A stretch of DNA of 16,015 nucleotides, taken from assembly GCA_024695725.1 (NCBI GenBank), contig JAILHQ010000015.1, positions 1 through 16,015 on the forward strand, written 5' to 3'. Shown piece by piece: positions 6,406 to 14,059 of this stretch. The stretch comes from Cyanobacteria bacterium RUI128. GTDB lineage: Bacteria > Cyanobacteriota > Vampirovibrionia > Gastranaerophilales > Gastranaerophilaceae. Under the pieces are notes generated by a model. That model was given only the letters and a program-made list of their open reading frames with translations, searched no databases and was not told the origin of the DNA. The translations under genes and the position numbers were made by a program. The stretch's first letter is position 1. Each line of letters starts with the position of its first letter.

Positions 6406-7959
6406 ATGATAATTACAAATGATATGGAAAGCCAACGAATAAAAAGAAATTTGACACAGACTCAGAAAAAAGTCGCTGATTCTGTCAAAGAGGGTGTTTT
6501 GGTTAATTCAAATTTACCTCTGAGCGAATCATATAACTCTCTTTTGATTGCCGATACAGTAGAGTTACCTGATAAGTTGTACGAAAGAAATACAAGAAAA
6601 GAAAAAGGTCTTTTGCCGATAGCAGGTGCAACAGTAGGTTTTATGGCTGTTCTGACAGGTGTAACAGGTCTTATTGCAAAGTCATCAAAAGATGCTGTTG
6701 ATGTTGATTTGGCCAAAAAATTACCGTCACTGACACGTAACGTCTGTATCAACAAAGAAATCGATCAGGCTATTTACAGACTTGTTGCTAACCCTAACAA
6801 AAAGACTGCTATGGCTGCTGCAGGACTCGGTGTTTTGAGTTCAATGGCGTTTATGGGAAAAACCTTCTGTGAAGGGTTCAGAGATGTTTGGGTTAAGAAG
6901 AAGGAAGCAGATATTCAGAAAGATTTGCAGGAAAATTTAATCTCTGTAGAAACTCAGTCCTTCTCGGGTAAGATGCAGATTATCAGAAGTATGTTATCTG
7001 ACAAGGCAAAAGAGTTTAACGGTGCCTTAACCCCTGAAAATCAGAACGCATCAAAGAGCAGTTTTAACAGCCATCAGATAAGTTTCAAAAACAGGGATAA
7101 TTCGGCAACCAACCTAAGAAATAATTTTGAGGGCAGACCTCGCAGTAATGAGCCTAAGGAAAAGAGCGGATTTTTGAAGAATTTAGGCTATCTTGCTCTT
7201 GGTGTAGTATCAACGCTGGCAATAGTCGGTTTGGGCTTTACTTCAATGAAGAACCTGCGTGCAAGTAACAACGAAATGAAACGTGGTCTGGATAAAGTCA
7301 AAGGTGTTATCGGTGAAATTGCTGATAATATGCACAACCGTGATGCTCAACAGATGGGTGAAGACGGTTATAATATGGCTAACAAAATAGATAAGGATAA
7401 AATATCTAATCTGTTTGTTGATATTCAGGCAGATTCTGATTTTGTCACAGCCACTGCAGAACGTATGAAATGGAATAACGAAGAAGAAAAACAAAAATAT
7501 ATTGCAGATAATATCTTCAACATAAACAAATCAACCGAACGTGCAAACAGTGCTCTGGGCGGTTCGGGACAGGACAGAAATACCTTCTATTCACACGTTT
7601 CTGACTATAAGGCATTTTTCTATAACTGGCTTATCGATTCAAAGAATGAGCAGTTTAAAAACCTGTTCTTCGGGATAACGGGTGCGACCGCAACGGCTTA
7701 TTTAGGTGAACTTTCAATAGGTGCGGTAAAGGATGTTCAGGTTAAAAAATATAATGCCCAGACAGAGTTAAACCTTCAAAAACGACTTGTTTCAACAGAG
7801 TTGAGAAACTTTAAATCGAAAAAAGATTCTTCGATTCAGCCGTTATGTGACGAGTTTTACAGACAAAAGAGAAACGGAAAATCGAATGATGAATTAAAAA
7901 TTGTAGCAGATGGTATCTTAAACGAAATCAAGAACGGTGCGCCGTACGTATACAGTTAG
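6406..7959 (+). CDS. Large membrane protein with internally duplicated half, unknown function
   Basis: 517 residues. Four hydrophobic segments lie at about 68-91, 134-154, 258-280 and 419-441. After the second and the fourth there is a related segment: residues 160-186 begin DVWVKK and residues 443-469 begin DVQVKK, and both go on through LQ..L.S.E...F, about 12 identities in 27 positions. KEKG/KEKSG also precedes the first and third hydrophobic segments. The protein therefore looks like two copies of a membrane-pair plus coiled-coil unit. The middle (about 205-255) is polar, low-complexity and rich in Asn/Ser. AAAGGAA lies before the ATG, 27 bases after the previous gene, so it is in the same riboswitch-led operon. 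No family is recognised and no catalytic motif is seen. Confidence 0.75.
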   Translation: MIITNDMESQRIKRNLTQTQKKVADSVKEGVLVNSNLPLSESYNSLLIADTVELPDKLYERNTRKEKGLLPIAGATVGFMAVLTGVTGLIAKSSKDAVDVDLAKKLPSLTRNVCINKEIDQAIYRLVANPNKKTAMAAAGLGVLSSMAFMGKTFCEGFRDVWVKKKEADIQKDLQENLISVETQSFSGKMQIIRSMLSDKAKEFNGALTPENQNASKSSFNSHQISFKNRDNSATNLRNNFEGRPRSNEPKEKSGFLKNLGYLALGVVSTLAIVGLGFTSMKNLRASNNEMKRGLDKVKGVIGEIADNMHNRDAQQMGEDGYNMANKIDKDKISNLFVDIQADSDFVTATAERMKWNNEEEKQKYIADNIFNINKSTERANSALGGSGQDRNTFYSHVSDYKAFFYNWLIDSKNEQFKNLFFGITGATATAYLGELSIGAVKDVQVKKYNAQTELNLQKRLVSTELRNFKSKKDSSIQPLCDEFYRQKRNGKSNDELKIVADGILNEIKNGAPYVYS

Positions 7960-7979
7960 TAATCAGTGAGTATTAAACA

Positions 7980-8408
7980 GTGAGTAGTGTTAGTAATATT
8001 AATGTTTCAATGCCGACATCTGACCGTAACTATTGTAAGTTTGACGGAGTTAAGGTGTTGTATTATCTGAGCAAAAAAGAAGATGCGCTTCCGCTTATTG
8101 ACCAAACTCTTAAATCAACAAATGATGAAAAAGAGGTTTGTGAGGCATTGTATATTGCAGACAGACTTATCGAAAACGGTGTAAAGGGTGTGGATAAGAT
8201 GTATCCGACTTTTGCACGTTTTAACGATACAAAGTCTCCGAATATCCAGACTTTTCTGGCCGGAATTTATCGTAAAACAAAAGTCCCTGATGCTTTCGGG
8301 CCTCTTTGGAAAATGCTTATCCAAAACTCGATTAATCAACCAAAAGAGCCGCAGCTTTTTGACCCTAATGAAGAAATCGGCGGTGCTATTTTAGAATATA
8401 TGGCGTAA
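7980..8408 (+). CDS. Small helical (HEAT-like) protein, unknown function
   Basis: 142 residues, soluble, with no membrane segment. The pattern is successive amphipathic helices (KEDALPLIDQTLKS, EVCEALYIADRLIEN, NIQTFLAGIYRK, FGPLWKMLIQNS) similar to HEAT or ARM repeats, which usually form protein-binding scaffolds. The GTG start lies 20 bases after the preceding gene; there is no good ribosome site, so an in-frame ATG at 8010 is an alternative. A direct repeat CAGTGAGTA (7964-7972 and 7979-7987) spans the start. It is the last gene of the plus-strand unit and its stop is only 2 bases from the stop of the convergent DUF6485 gene, with no terminator between them. The role is presumably connected with the two genes upstream. 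Confidence 0.65.
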   Translation: MSSVSNINVSMPTSDRNYCKFDGVKVLYYLSKKEDALPLIDQTLKSTNDEKEVCEALYIADRLIENGVKGVDKMYPTFARFNDTKSPNIQTFLAGIYRKTKVPDAFGPLWKMLIQNSINQPKEPQLFDPNEEIGGAILEYMA

Positions 8409-8410
8409 TC

Positions 8411-8617
8411 TTATATCCCGTATTTGCCTCTCATTGTCTGAATGAAGTTCTTAACAGAACGGTCATAAGTTCTTTCGCCTGCTGCAGTAAAGAAACAACC
8501 CGGAATTTCATCGTTTTCTCTGTGGTGTCTAACGCAGTCGCAACAAGTCCCTCTGTTGCTGCATGAGGTGTATGTACAACTGCATCCGATTTTGTTTTCT
8601 TCTTTTTTACATTCCAT
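8411..8617 (-). CDS. DUF6485-like cysteine-rich small protein
   Basis: 68 residues with eight Cys (3, 12, 14, 19, 25, 26, 28, 41) and an HH pair at 31-32. The pattern MECKKEEN, CxCxYxxC, GxCCxCxRxHR, E.PGCFF and TYDRSVKNFI matches what I know as the DUF6485 family, small proteins found in anaerobes and thought to bind metal. The function is unknown. AAAGGGAAT lies before the ATG. It follows queH by 51 bases on the same strand, separated by an AT-rich gap, and may be in the same transcript. Confidence 0.8.
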   Translation of the reverse strand: MECKKEENKIGCSCTYTSCSNRGTCCDCVRHHRENDEIPGCFFTAAGERTYDRSVKNFIQTMRGKYGI

Positions 8618-8668
8618 TTTTATTCCCTTTCAAATATACTACCTATTTATATTAAAATTTATCCACAT

Positions 8669-9220
8669 TTACCCCCCTCCCTTAGCAAAAATGCATCCGC
8701 AGTAGTTTTGGCGGTAGAGGTTTAATTCTTTTGAAATTTTGTTTGTTTTCAAGAATCCGTCTTTCTTCTTAAAATCTATTCCGAGAAACTTAAGCTCGTA
8801 TTCTTTTGCAATGGTTTCGCCAACGGTACAAAGGTTTTTGAAGTTCTTATGCGGACTGATTATCATAGAGGTTGTAAATATATTTACCCCCAATTCTTTT
8901 GCTTTTTGAGCCGTTTCTTTTAGTCTGAGCTCAAAACATTTTATACATCTCGCTCCGCCTTCAGGTTCGTTTTCAAGTCCTTTTACATAATCAAGGTAAA
9001 CCTGAGGGGTATAGGGTTCGACTATAAGTTCAACCCCAAAGTGGTCGCAGAGAGTCTTTTCTGCTTCTAATCTGTGGTCATATTCTTCTTGTGTGTCAAA
9101 ATTATTATTGCAAAAATAAACCGTCACATCGTATCCCATTTCTTTCAGTAAAGTAATCGGATACCCCGAGCATATCGCACAGCAGGCATGTAATAATAAT
9201 TTTTTTGTTTCCATAGTCAT
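8669..9220 (-). CDS. queH: Epoxyqueuosine reductase QueH (DUF208)
   Basis: 183 residues, the compact size of QueH, the non-cobalamin enzyme that reduces epoxyqueuosine to queuosine in the wobble base of certain tRNAs. Signature cysteines are present: LLLHACCAICS (C13, C14, C17), GGARCIKCFELRL (C92, C95), FTTSMIISPHKN at 115-126, and YRQNYCGC (C174, C176), which carry an iron-sulfur cluster and a metal centre in characterised members. Both Met1 and Met3 are possible starts; AGGA ends 2 bases before Met1 but 8 before Met3, so Met3 is favoured. It begins 7 bases after the VKOR-DsbA stop, so the two are co-transcribed. The C-terminus ends in Gly-Gly-Gly coded by a G-rich GGGAGGGGGG tract. Confidence 0.92.
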   Translation of the reverse strand: MTMETKKLLLHACCAICSGYPITLLKEMGYDVTVYFCNNNFDTQEEYDHRLEAEKTLCDHFGVELIVEPYTPQVYLDYVKGLENEPEGGARCIKCFELRLKETAQKAKELGVNIFTTSMIISPHKNFKNLCTVGETIAKEYELKFLGIDFKKKDGFLKTNKISKELNLYRQNYCGCIFAKGGG

Positions 9221-9227
9221 ATCCTGA

Positions 9228-10406
9228 TTATTGAGTACGATTTTTAAGAATAATATCTTTCAGTTCGTAATATGCTTTTGCTCCGAAATAGCGGTTCCCG
9301 TTTATTATAATGTTAGGTGTTCCGTCAAGCCCCAGAGATATTGCATCATCTATGTCTTTTCTTATTTTATCACGAGTTTGGGGTAAATAAATATCCTTTT
9401 TGAACTTAACCGTATCAAGTCCTAATTTTTCTGCAAGTGCGAGAGCCTCTTTATCATTTTTGGGCTGATTCTCATATAGTGCGGTTGCCATATCCCAATA
9501 TTTTCCCTGGTTTTCTGCAGCTATTGAGTACCTTGCCATTCTGCAAGCGCCCTTGTGCATCTGAGTTTCAAGATACGGATTACACTCTGTATCAAGAGGG
9601 AAATGGTGGTGTATTATAATCACGTCTTTGCACTCTCTGACAAGCTTGTGCAGCATAATGTTATATGAATAACAAACAGGACATACAAAATCTGAATACA
9701 AATCAACCTTTAATTTTCCTTCAGGGTTTCCCAAAATATTCCCGCTGATTTTATACGGGTTATGTTTCATAAACATATAATGTTTAATTGACTGTTTTTT
9801 TGATGCAAACGGCATTTCTGTCGTTGTGTAACCAAGGAACAGACCGATAATTATTACGGCTGTAATAAACGGAACTGTTTTTTCTCTGACGCCCGAGATA
9901 AAATCAGCAACGCTGTCTTTTACACTCTTTACGACCCCGCCGTTTTTAAAATCTGTAGAGACGATACCGATTGCAAGATTTATAAAATATGTCACAAAAC
10001 ACAATATACAAATTTTACCTATCTGAAAAATGCTTGTTATAGCCAAAACAATAGAGATGGCGAACGAAATCAGTCCGAGGGCTGAGATATAGGAAGACGG
10101 GTTTTTAAAAACTTCCAAAACCCCGAATATCTTTTTCCCGCCGATACTGATATTTTTAAGGGTATCAACGTGCAAAAGCATAAGGATAAAAAAGTACAGA
10201 ACAAAACCCCAATAGGTAAGCGGAATACCTAAGAAGACGGCTTTTGAGGTCTGTGCGACACTGTCACAGTCCACAAAACTGTTCATATTGCAAAAACTCG
10301 GCTCGGCATAGGGGTTGTAATTTGCCTGATAATATACAACCGCCAATTCTATACAGCACAGTATTCCGAGTATTGCAAGTCCGTTTAAAATTTGTTCTTT
10401 TTTCAT
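9228..10406 (-). CDS. VKOR-DsbA fusion, disulfide bond formation protein
   Basis: 392 residues. The N-terminal half (about 1-155) is a vitamin K epoxide reductase domain with several membrane helices, the loop pair C39/C47 (SFCNMNSFVDC) and the quinone-side CxxC at C133-C136 (KICILC). A further membrane helix near 178-195 leads into a periplasmic thioredoxin-fold DsbA-like domain from about 230, with FVCPVC (C242-C245) and the cis-proline TP at 363-364. All redox cysteines are present. The fusion would oxidise secreted proteins and pass electrons to quinone, replacing separate DsbA and DsbB; similar fusions are known in cyanobacteria and other groups. It starts 17 bases after the histidine kinase stop, with no clear ribosome site, so coupling is likely. 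Confidence 0.93.
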   Translation of the reverse strand: MKKEQILNGLAILGILCCIELAVVYYQANYNPYAEPSFCNMNSFVDCDSVAQTSKAVFLGIPLTYWGFVLYFFILMLLHVDTLKNISIGGKKIFGVLEVFKNPSSYISALGLISFAISIVLAITSIFQIGKICILCFVTYFINLAIGIVSTDFKNGGVVKSVKDSVADFISGVREKTVPFITAVIIIGLFLGYTTTEMPFASKKQSIKHYMFMKHNPYKISGNILGNPEGKLKVDLYSDFVCPVCYSYNIMLHKLVRECKDVIIIHHHFPLDTECNPYLETQMHKGACRMARYSIAAENQGKYWDMATALYENQPKNDKEALALAEKLGLDTVKFKKDIYLPQTRDKIRKDIDDAISLGLDGTPNIIINGNRYFGAKAYYELKDIILKNRTQ

Positions 10407-10423
10407 ATTGTTTTATTCTAATA

Positions 10424-11152
10424 CTAAGTTGTAACTTTATCAATCGGGAGCCTGAAGGTAAAAGTTGAACCCCTGCTTATTTCTGATACGACCTGAATAT
10501 CGCCGCCGTGTGCATTTGTAATTATTTTACACAGAGGAAGTCCTATTCCCGAGCCGATTTGATCTTTTTTATTTGTGCTTACCTGAGTAAATAAATCAAA
10601 GATTTTATCGTAATCGGTTTCTGCTATACCTTCACCGTAATCTTTTATCTCAAAACAAAAGAACCTTTTATTCAGGTAGGTCATAATCTTTACGGGCTTG
10701 TTATCGCTAAATTTCAGGCTGTTTGAAATAAGGTTGTAAACAAGTTGCTTAAACCTTGTGTAATCGGCGCAGATGTTGTTATAAATCAGGGTATATTTTA
10801 TGTCTTTGTTGTTAAAGCTTTCGATAATTTCTTTTATTGTTTCGCCTGAATTAAAGATGCTGTAAGACAATTTAATCGGTTTTTGGTGAAAGGTTGTAAT
10901 ATCAGAGATGTTTTGTACCAGAGAAAGCAGGTGTTTCGAACATTTAAGAATATTATCCGAATAGCTTAAAACCTTTTCGTCATCTGTCCTGTATTGTATA
11001 AGCTCACCAAAACCCGTTATTGAATTTAGCGGGGTTTTGAGTTCGTGAGTCAGTTTCGCAAGCGAAAGGTAAACCCCTTCCCATATATCATTTTTCTCTT
11101 TTTCAAGTTTTCGCACTTCACAAAGAAGTTCATCTTTTGTCAGCAATTCCAT
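10424..11152 (-). CDS. Soluble sensor histidine kinase without sensor domain
   Basis: 242 residues. It has a short Glu/Lys coiled coil (about 5-25), the HisKA dimerisation helix with LTHELKTPLNSITGF (phosphoaccepting His36), and a complete HATPase domain: N box YNLISNSLKFS at 139-149, G1 DYGEGI at 171-176, F box IFDLF, and G2 GSGIGLPLCKI at 200-210. There is no membrane segment and no PAS, GAF or HAMP region, so the input must come through the short coiled coil or a partner protein. No response regulator is adjacent. The ribosome site is weak. It lies 53 bases after the metallopeptidase gene and immediately before the VKOR-DsbA gene, and is therefore a candidate regulator linked to redox or envelope state; that link is inference. 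Confidence 0.88.
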   Translation of the reverse strand: MELLTKDELLCEVRKLEKEKNDIWEGVYLSLAKLTHELKTPLNSITGFGELIQYRTDDEKVLSYSDNILKCSKHLLSLVQNISDITTFHQKPIKLSYSIFNSGETIKEIIESFNNKDIKYTLIYNNICADYTRFKQLVYNLISNSLKFSDNKPVKIMTYLNKRFFCFEIKDYGEGIAETDYDKIFDLFTQVSTNKKDQIGSGIGLPLCKIITNAHGGDIQVVSEISRGSTFTFRLPIDKVTT

Positions 11153-11205
11153 TATTAGATATTAACCCAATAACTGTTGTTTGTTTATTGCTCTGTTGGC
11201 TAATC

Positions 11206-12150
11206 TTATGCCTGTTTCTTCTCTTTCATTTTGTTTGCGACATGGATGCCTAATGCAACACCGCCGGATACGGCAGCAGCGATTCCTGCGTATGTACTCC
11301 AGGCCTTCAGGTAGTTAGTACCCAGTTTTGTAAGTACGTCTTTCGGTAAATGTTTAGCCGCAGCCTTAAGTCCTCTTATACTTGCGAGTCCTTCTTCAGC
11401 TAACATCGGAATGTATGTTGCAAGTGTGAGCTTGCCTGCGTTGTCTGAGATAAAGTCCAAAGTCTTTTCAAGTTTTCCTTTTTGCTCCTGCGGTTTATCT
11501 TTATCTACCTTGTGTAAAAGTCCGACTGCCAAAAATACAGGGGCTAACAGTGAAACCCCGAACGGAGTTATTGCTCTTGATTTCTGTAAACCTTTTGTAA
11601 ACCAGTTCCCGTTTTTGTTCATCGAGTGCCCGAGTTCGTGGTAAACGCTTGAGTAAAGATTTTTTGAGTTTACAACGATTTCATTTGCTTTAGGGAAGAA
11701 GGCGGCATTTGCACCTTCTTTGAAGGTTTCAAAATAATTTGAACCCAGTCTTCTGCCGAAGGCGTGGCTTTGAGAGGCTTCGGTTTCAATAATTTCACGT
11801 AAATGATTCAGGCTTTCAGGTGTATTGTCAATAAAATTAAGTTTTACGCCTTTTGCTTTGAGTCCTGATTCTTCAAGTATTTTGCCTGCGACTTGCTTTG
11901 TTCGTTCAAAAGTATCTGCCTCAGGCATAAAATCTTTCATGTTTTCAGCAAGATCCCTTGCGCCATCCGGTGTAAGTTTTTTTAAGGAATCATACAGCGC
12001 GTACGCAGGAGTTGCAAGACCTATGCCTGCACCTGCTAAATCTGCTTTAATATCCTGTTTTGTTACTTTTTTTACAGGCCGAATATTTTCAGCCGGCTGA
12101 AGATTATGTGTTCTTGCAATTTGTGAAAAATTTGATAACCCTGAAACCAT
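11206..12150 (-). CDS. Membrane-associated HELGH zinc metallopeptidase-like protein
   Basis: 314 residues. The HExxH zinc site is YHELGHSM (His171, Glu172, His175); the segment LAEEGLASIRGLKAAA (Glu252/Glu253) resembles the third ligand helix of gluzincin peptidases (ExxA pattern). Hydrophobic segments lie at about 38-52, 195-213 and 286-304, the last followed by a basic tail KMKEKKQA, so it is probably an integral membrane protein. Between them, residues 65-165 are helical and polar with an NAAFFPKANEIVVNS strand region typical of the edge strand before the active-site helix. No named family is recognised beyond the motif. AAGGG is 7 bases before the ATG. A TATAAT lies 58-63 bases upstream. 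Confidence 0.75.
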   Translation of the reverse strand: MVSGLSNFSQIARTHNLQPAENIRPVKKVTKQDIKADLAGAGIGLATPAYALYDSLKKLTPDGARDLAENMKDFMPEADTFERTKQVAGKILEESGLKAKGVKLNFIDNTPESLNHLREIIETEASQSHAFGRRLGSNYFETFKEGANAAFFPKANEIVVNSKNLYSSVYHELGHSMNKNGNWFTKGLQKSRAITPFGVSLLAPVFLAVGLLHKVDKDKPQEQKGKLEKTLDFISDNAGKLTLATYIPMLAEEGLASIRGLKAAAKHLPKDVLTKLGTNYLKAWSTYAGIAAAVSGGVALGIHVANKMKEKKQA

Positions 12151-12207
12151 AGTTAAACCCTTGACACACTACATTTAATTAAACGAACATCGTACAGAAA
12201 ATTTGCT

Positions 12208-12213
12208 ATTATA
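12208..12213 (-). promoter_or_regulatory. -10 element for the metallopeptidase gene
   Basis: Perfect TATAAT on the minus strand, 58 bases before the ATG at 12150, in very AT-rich sequence. No convincing -35 is visible at 16-18 bases. Confidence 0.35.
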
Positions 12214-12241
12214 TGAATAAAATTTTACATAATAACTCTTG

Positions 12242-12259
12242 CGGAAGACAACTCTTCCG
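12242..12259. other. Hairpin between prs and the metallopeptidase gene
   Basis: CGGAAGA-CAAC-TCTTCCG, a perfect 7-bp stem 29 bases after the prs stop. There is no strong U run on the minus strand, so it is a possible weak terminator or mRNA-stabilising 3' structure of prs. Confidence 0.45.
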
Positions 12260-12287
12260 TTATGTTTTGCTTATATTTTGTTTTTAT

Positions 12288-13298
12288 CTAGACCTGCATT
12301 TCTTTTTCAAAACCGAATAATGAACTTACAGATTCATCATCGTGAATACGTGATATAGCCTGAGCAAGAAGAGGTGCAACCGAAAGTTGCGTAACATTAG
12401 ACGGCAAATCTTCCTGGCGCCATGGAATCGTGTTTGTTATGATACATTTTTCGATAGGTGCATTTTGTATTCTTTCTTTTGCAGGACCTGAGAATATAGC
12501 GTGTGTTGCTGCAACATATATAGCTTTTGCACCATGTGCTTTAAGTAATTTTGCAGCCTCTGTAATTGTTCCTGCTGTGTCGATTAAGTCGTCAAACATC
12601 ATACAAACTTTACCTTCGACATCACCAATAATGTGTGCCGCAATAGCTTCGTTGTGTTTGTCTCTTCTCTTATCGATAATAGCCAACGGACAGCCAAGAT
12701 GTTTTGCAAATACTCTTGTTCTTTTTACACCGCCTGTATCAGGGCTGACTGCAACCATATCATCCAAATTAATGTCTAAACCTTTGATGTAATCAGTGAT
12801 AATAGGAGTTGCATAAATGTGGTCAACAAGGATATTAAAGAAACCCTGAATTTGACCTGTGTGTAAATCCATTGCCAGAACTCTGTCAGTACCGGCAGTA
12901 GTTAACAGGTCTGCAACAAGTTTTGCAGTGATAGCTTCACGTCCTGAAGTTTTTCTGTCTTGTCTTGCATAACCATAGTAAGGGATTACTGTGGTTATTG
13001 TTTTGGCACTTGCTCTTTTAAAGGCATCAATAATGATAAGCAATTCCATAAGATTTTCGTTTACAGGGTTGCATAACGGTTGAATGATAAATACATCATC
13101 GCCTCTGACACTTTCTTTAATCTGTACATAAATTTCGCCGTCAGCAAAATTCTTAACAACCATTGGGCCGACTGTTGTTCCGAGGTGATTTGCGATTTCC
13201 TGAGCTAATTCGGGGTTTGAGCGTCCTGAAAACAATTTGATGTCATGTGTCGGGTTTACTGCTCGTTCCAGCTCGGAATATGTCATTTCCATTACCAT
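12288..13298 (-). CDS. prs: Ribose-phosphate pyrophosphokinase (PRPP synthetase)
   Basis: 336 residues. It makes phosphoribosyl pyrophosphate from ribose 5-phosphate and ATP for nucleotide, His and Trp synthesis in the cytoplasm. Visible signatures are KLFSGRSNPELA (21-32), FADGEIYVQIKESVRGDDVFIIQP (51-74 region), IPYYGYARQDRK with the flexible-loop Arg/Lys (105-116), AMDLHTGQIQGFF (142-154), SPDTGGVKR (185-193) and the PRPP-binding loop DDLIDTAGT (236-244). Length is slightly above the usual 310-320 because of an 18-residue N-terminal extension; Met3 or Met5 could be the true start, since the visible AAAGGG is rather far from the first ATG. It is transcribed from a likely promoter in the gap after HU. 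Confidence 0.97.
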   Translation of the reverse strand: MVMEMTYSELERAVNPTHDIKLFSGRSNPELAQEIANHLGTTVGPMVVKNFADGEIYVQIKESVRGDDVFIIQPLCNPVNENLMELLIIIDAFKRASAKTITTVIPYYGYARQDRKTSGREAITAKLVADLLTTAGTDRVLAMDLHTGQIQGFFNILVDHIYATPIITDYIKGLDINLDDMVAVSPDTGGVKRTRVFAKHLGCPLAIIDKRRDKHNEAIAAHIIGDVEGKVCMMFDDLIDTAGTITEAAKLLKAHGAKAIYVAATHAIFSGPAKERIQNAPIEKCIITNTIPWRQEDLPSNVTQLSVAPLLAQAISRIHDDESVSSLFGFEKEMQV

Positions 13299-13373
13299 TA
13301 TTCTTTAATCCCTTTCTTTGAGGCAAAAGTTAGAATCAACTTCCACACAAAATATAAATCGATTTACCTAATT

Positions 13374-13403
13374 ATTGTAATACTAAAATAACTTTTCTGT
13401 CAT
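13374..13403 (-). promoter_or_regulatory. Candidate prs promoter
   Basis: On the minus strand ATGACA (13403-13398), an 18-base spacer and TACAAT (13379-13374), giving a leader of about 70 bases before the prs ATG. Confidence 0.4.
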
Positions 13404-13437
13404 GGGTTTATTACAACATGTTAAGGCTTGAACTCAA

Positions 13438-13479
13438 TAAAAAAGAGGCTGTTCATAAAGAACAACCTCTCTTTTTTGT
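13438..13479 (-). terminator. Rho-independent terminator after the HU gene
   Basis: GAGAGGTTGTTC on the minus strand pairs with GAACAGCCTCTT around a TTTAT loop and is followed by a run of T. It lies 13 bases after the HU stop. The opposite strand also ends in a T run, so it can act in both directions. Confidence 0.9.
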
Positions 13480-13491
13480 TAAATAAAATAA

Positions 13492-13764
13492 TTACTTAAC
13501 TAATTCTTTGAATTTCTTACCAGCTGAGAAAGCAGGAACTGTCTTAGCAGCAATCTTCAATTCAGCACCTGTTTGAGGGTTTCTGCCAGTTCTAGCTGCT
13601 CTCTTACGAGCTTCAAAAGTACCAAAGCCAACTAAAGTAACTTTCTTTCCTTTAGAAACTGTTTTTTCAATAGTTTCTAATGTAGCTGATAAAATATCAG
13701 AAGCTGCTTTTTGAGATACGCCAGCTTTTTTTGAAATTTCCTTTACTAATTCGTCTTTGTTCAT
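13492..13764 (-). CDS. hup: HU-family DNA-binding protein
   Basis: 90 residues, the exact size of HU, a nucleoid-associated protein that bends and compacts DNA as a dimer. It shows the whole HU pattern: MNKDELVKEISKKAGVS, the dimerisation helix ILSATLETIEKTVSKGKKVTLVGFGTFEARKRAAR in two parts, RTGRNPQTGAELKIAA with the Pro that intercalates at the DNA bend (about residue 63), and VPAFSAGKKFKELVK at the end. AAGGAG lies 8 bases before the ATG. It has its own promoter and terminator. The IS1595 insertion ends 22 bases upstream of its -35 element. Confidence 0.97.
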   Translation of the reverse strand: MNKDELVKEISKKAGVSQKAASDILSATLETIEKTVSKGKKVTLVGFGTFEARKRAARTGRNPQTGAELKIAAKTVPAFSAGKKFKELVK

Positions 13765-13828
13765 AATAATCTCCTTTTCTACTATACAGTAGTGTTAGCA
13801 ATAAACACTAAACTCTCTACAATTTCTT

Positions 13829-13856
13829 ATTATACACATGTTTCTTATATTTGCAA
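13829..13856 (-). promoter_or_regulatory. HU promoter
   Basis: On the minus strand TTGCAA (13856-13851), a 16-base spacer and a perfect TATAAT (13834-13829), 65 bases before the HU start codon. Confidence 0.7.
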
Positions 13857-13869
13857 GAGGGTAAATAGT

Positions 13870-13877
13870 TAAATTTT
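13870..13877 (+). repeat. Target site duplication, left copy
   Basis: TAAATTTT directly outside the left inverted repeat of the IS, identical to 15989-15996. Eight bases is the duplication length expected for the IS1595 family. Confidence 0.92.
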
Positions 13878-13905
13878 GGTAACTATATAGAATGTTACAC
13901 TAAAT
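13878..13905 (+). repeat. Left terminal inverted repeat (IRL)
   Basis: Begins GGTAACTATATAG and matches the right end over 28 bases with one mismatch (13901). The repeat holds its own dyad, GTAAC..GTTAC, with 10 bases between, a likely transposase-binding feature. Confidence 0.93.
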
Positions 13906-14059
13906 CAGTCTGAAATGCCGATAGGCATATTGTTTAGGCTGATTTTTGTTTTTGGGTTAGATCACATACCGATAAAAGTCCAGTAAAATATTGTGTGAGG
14001 GAAATTTATCTTTCACACTAATTATTAAGAAATACGTCTCAAACCCTCTCCACGAGGGT
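13902..14059 (+). promoter_or_regulatory. Structured leader of the transposase gene
   Basis: About 150 bases without a gene but with three successive hairpins: AAATCAGTCT/AGGCTGATTT enclosing ATGCC-GATA-GGCAT and followed by T runs (13902-13950), GTGTGA/TCACAC (13993-14018), and ACCCTC/GAGGGT (14043-14059), which touches the GTG codon. The first looks like a terminator that would block read-through into the IS from outside; the last could mask translation starts. These are common ways for an IS to keep transposase low. Confidence 0.5.

Noticed and set aside
9007..9030. GGTTCGA resembling the T-arm of a tRNA
   Set aside because: It lies inside queH and no acceptor, D or anticodon arm can be drawn around it.
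12162..12190. TTGACA on the plus strand near the metallopeptidase start
   Set aside because: No -10 element at the right distance and no plus-strand gene follows; both neighbours are on the minus strand.
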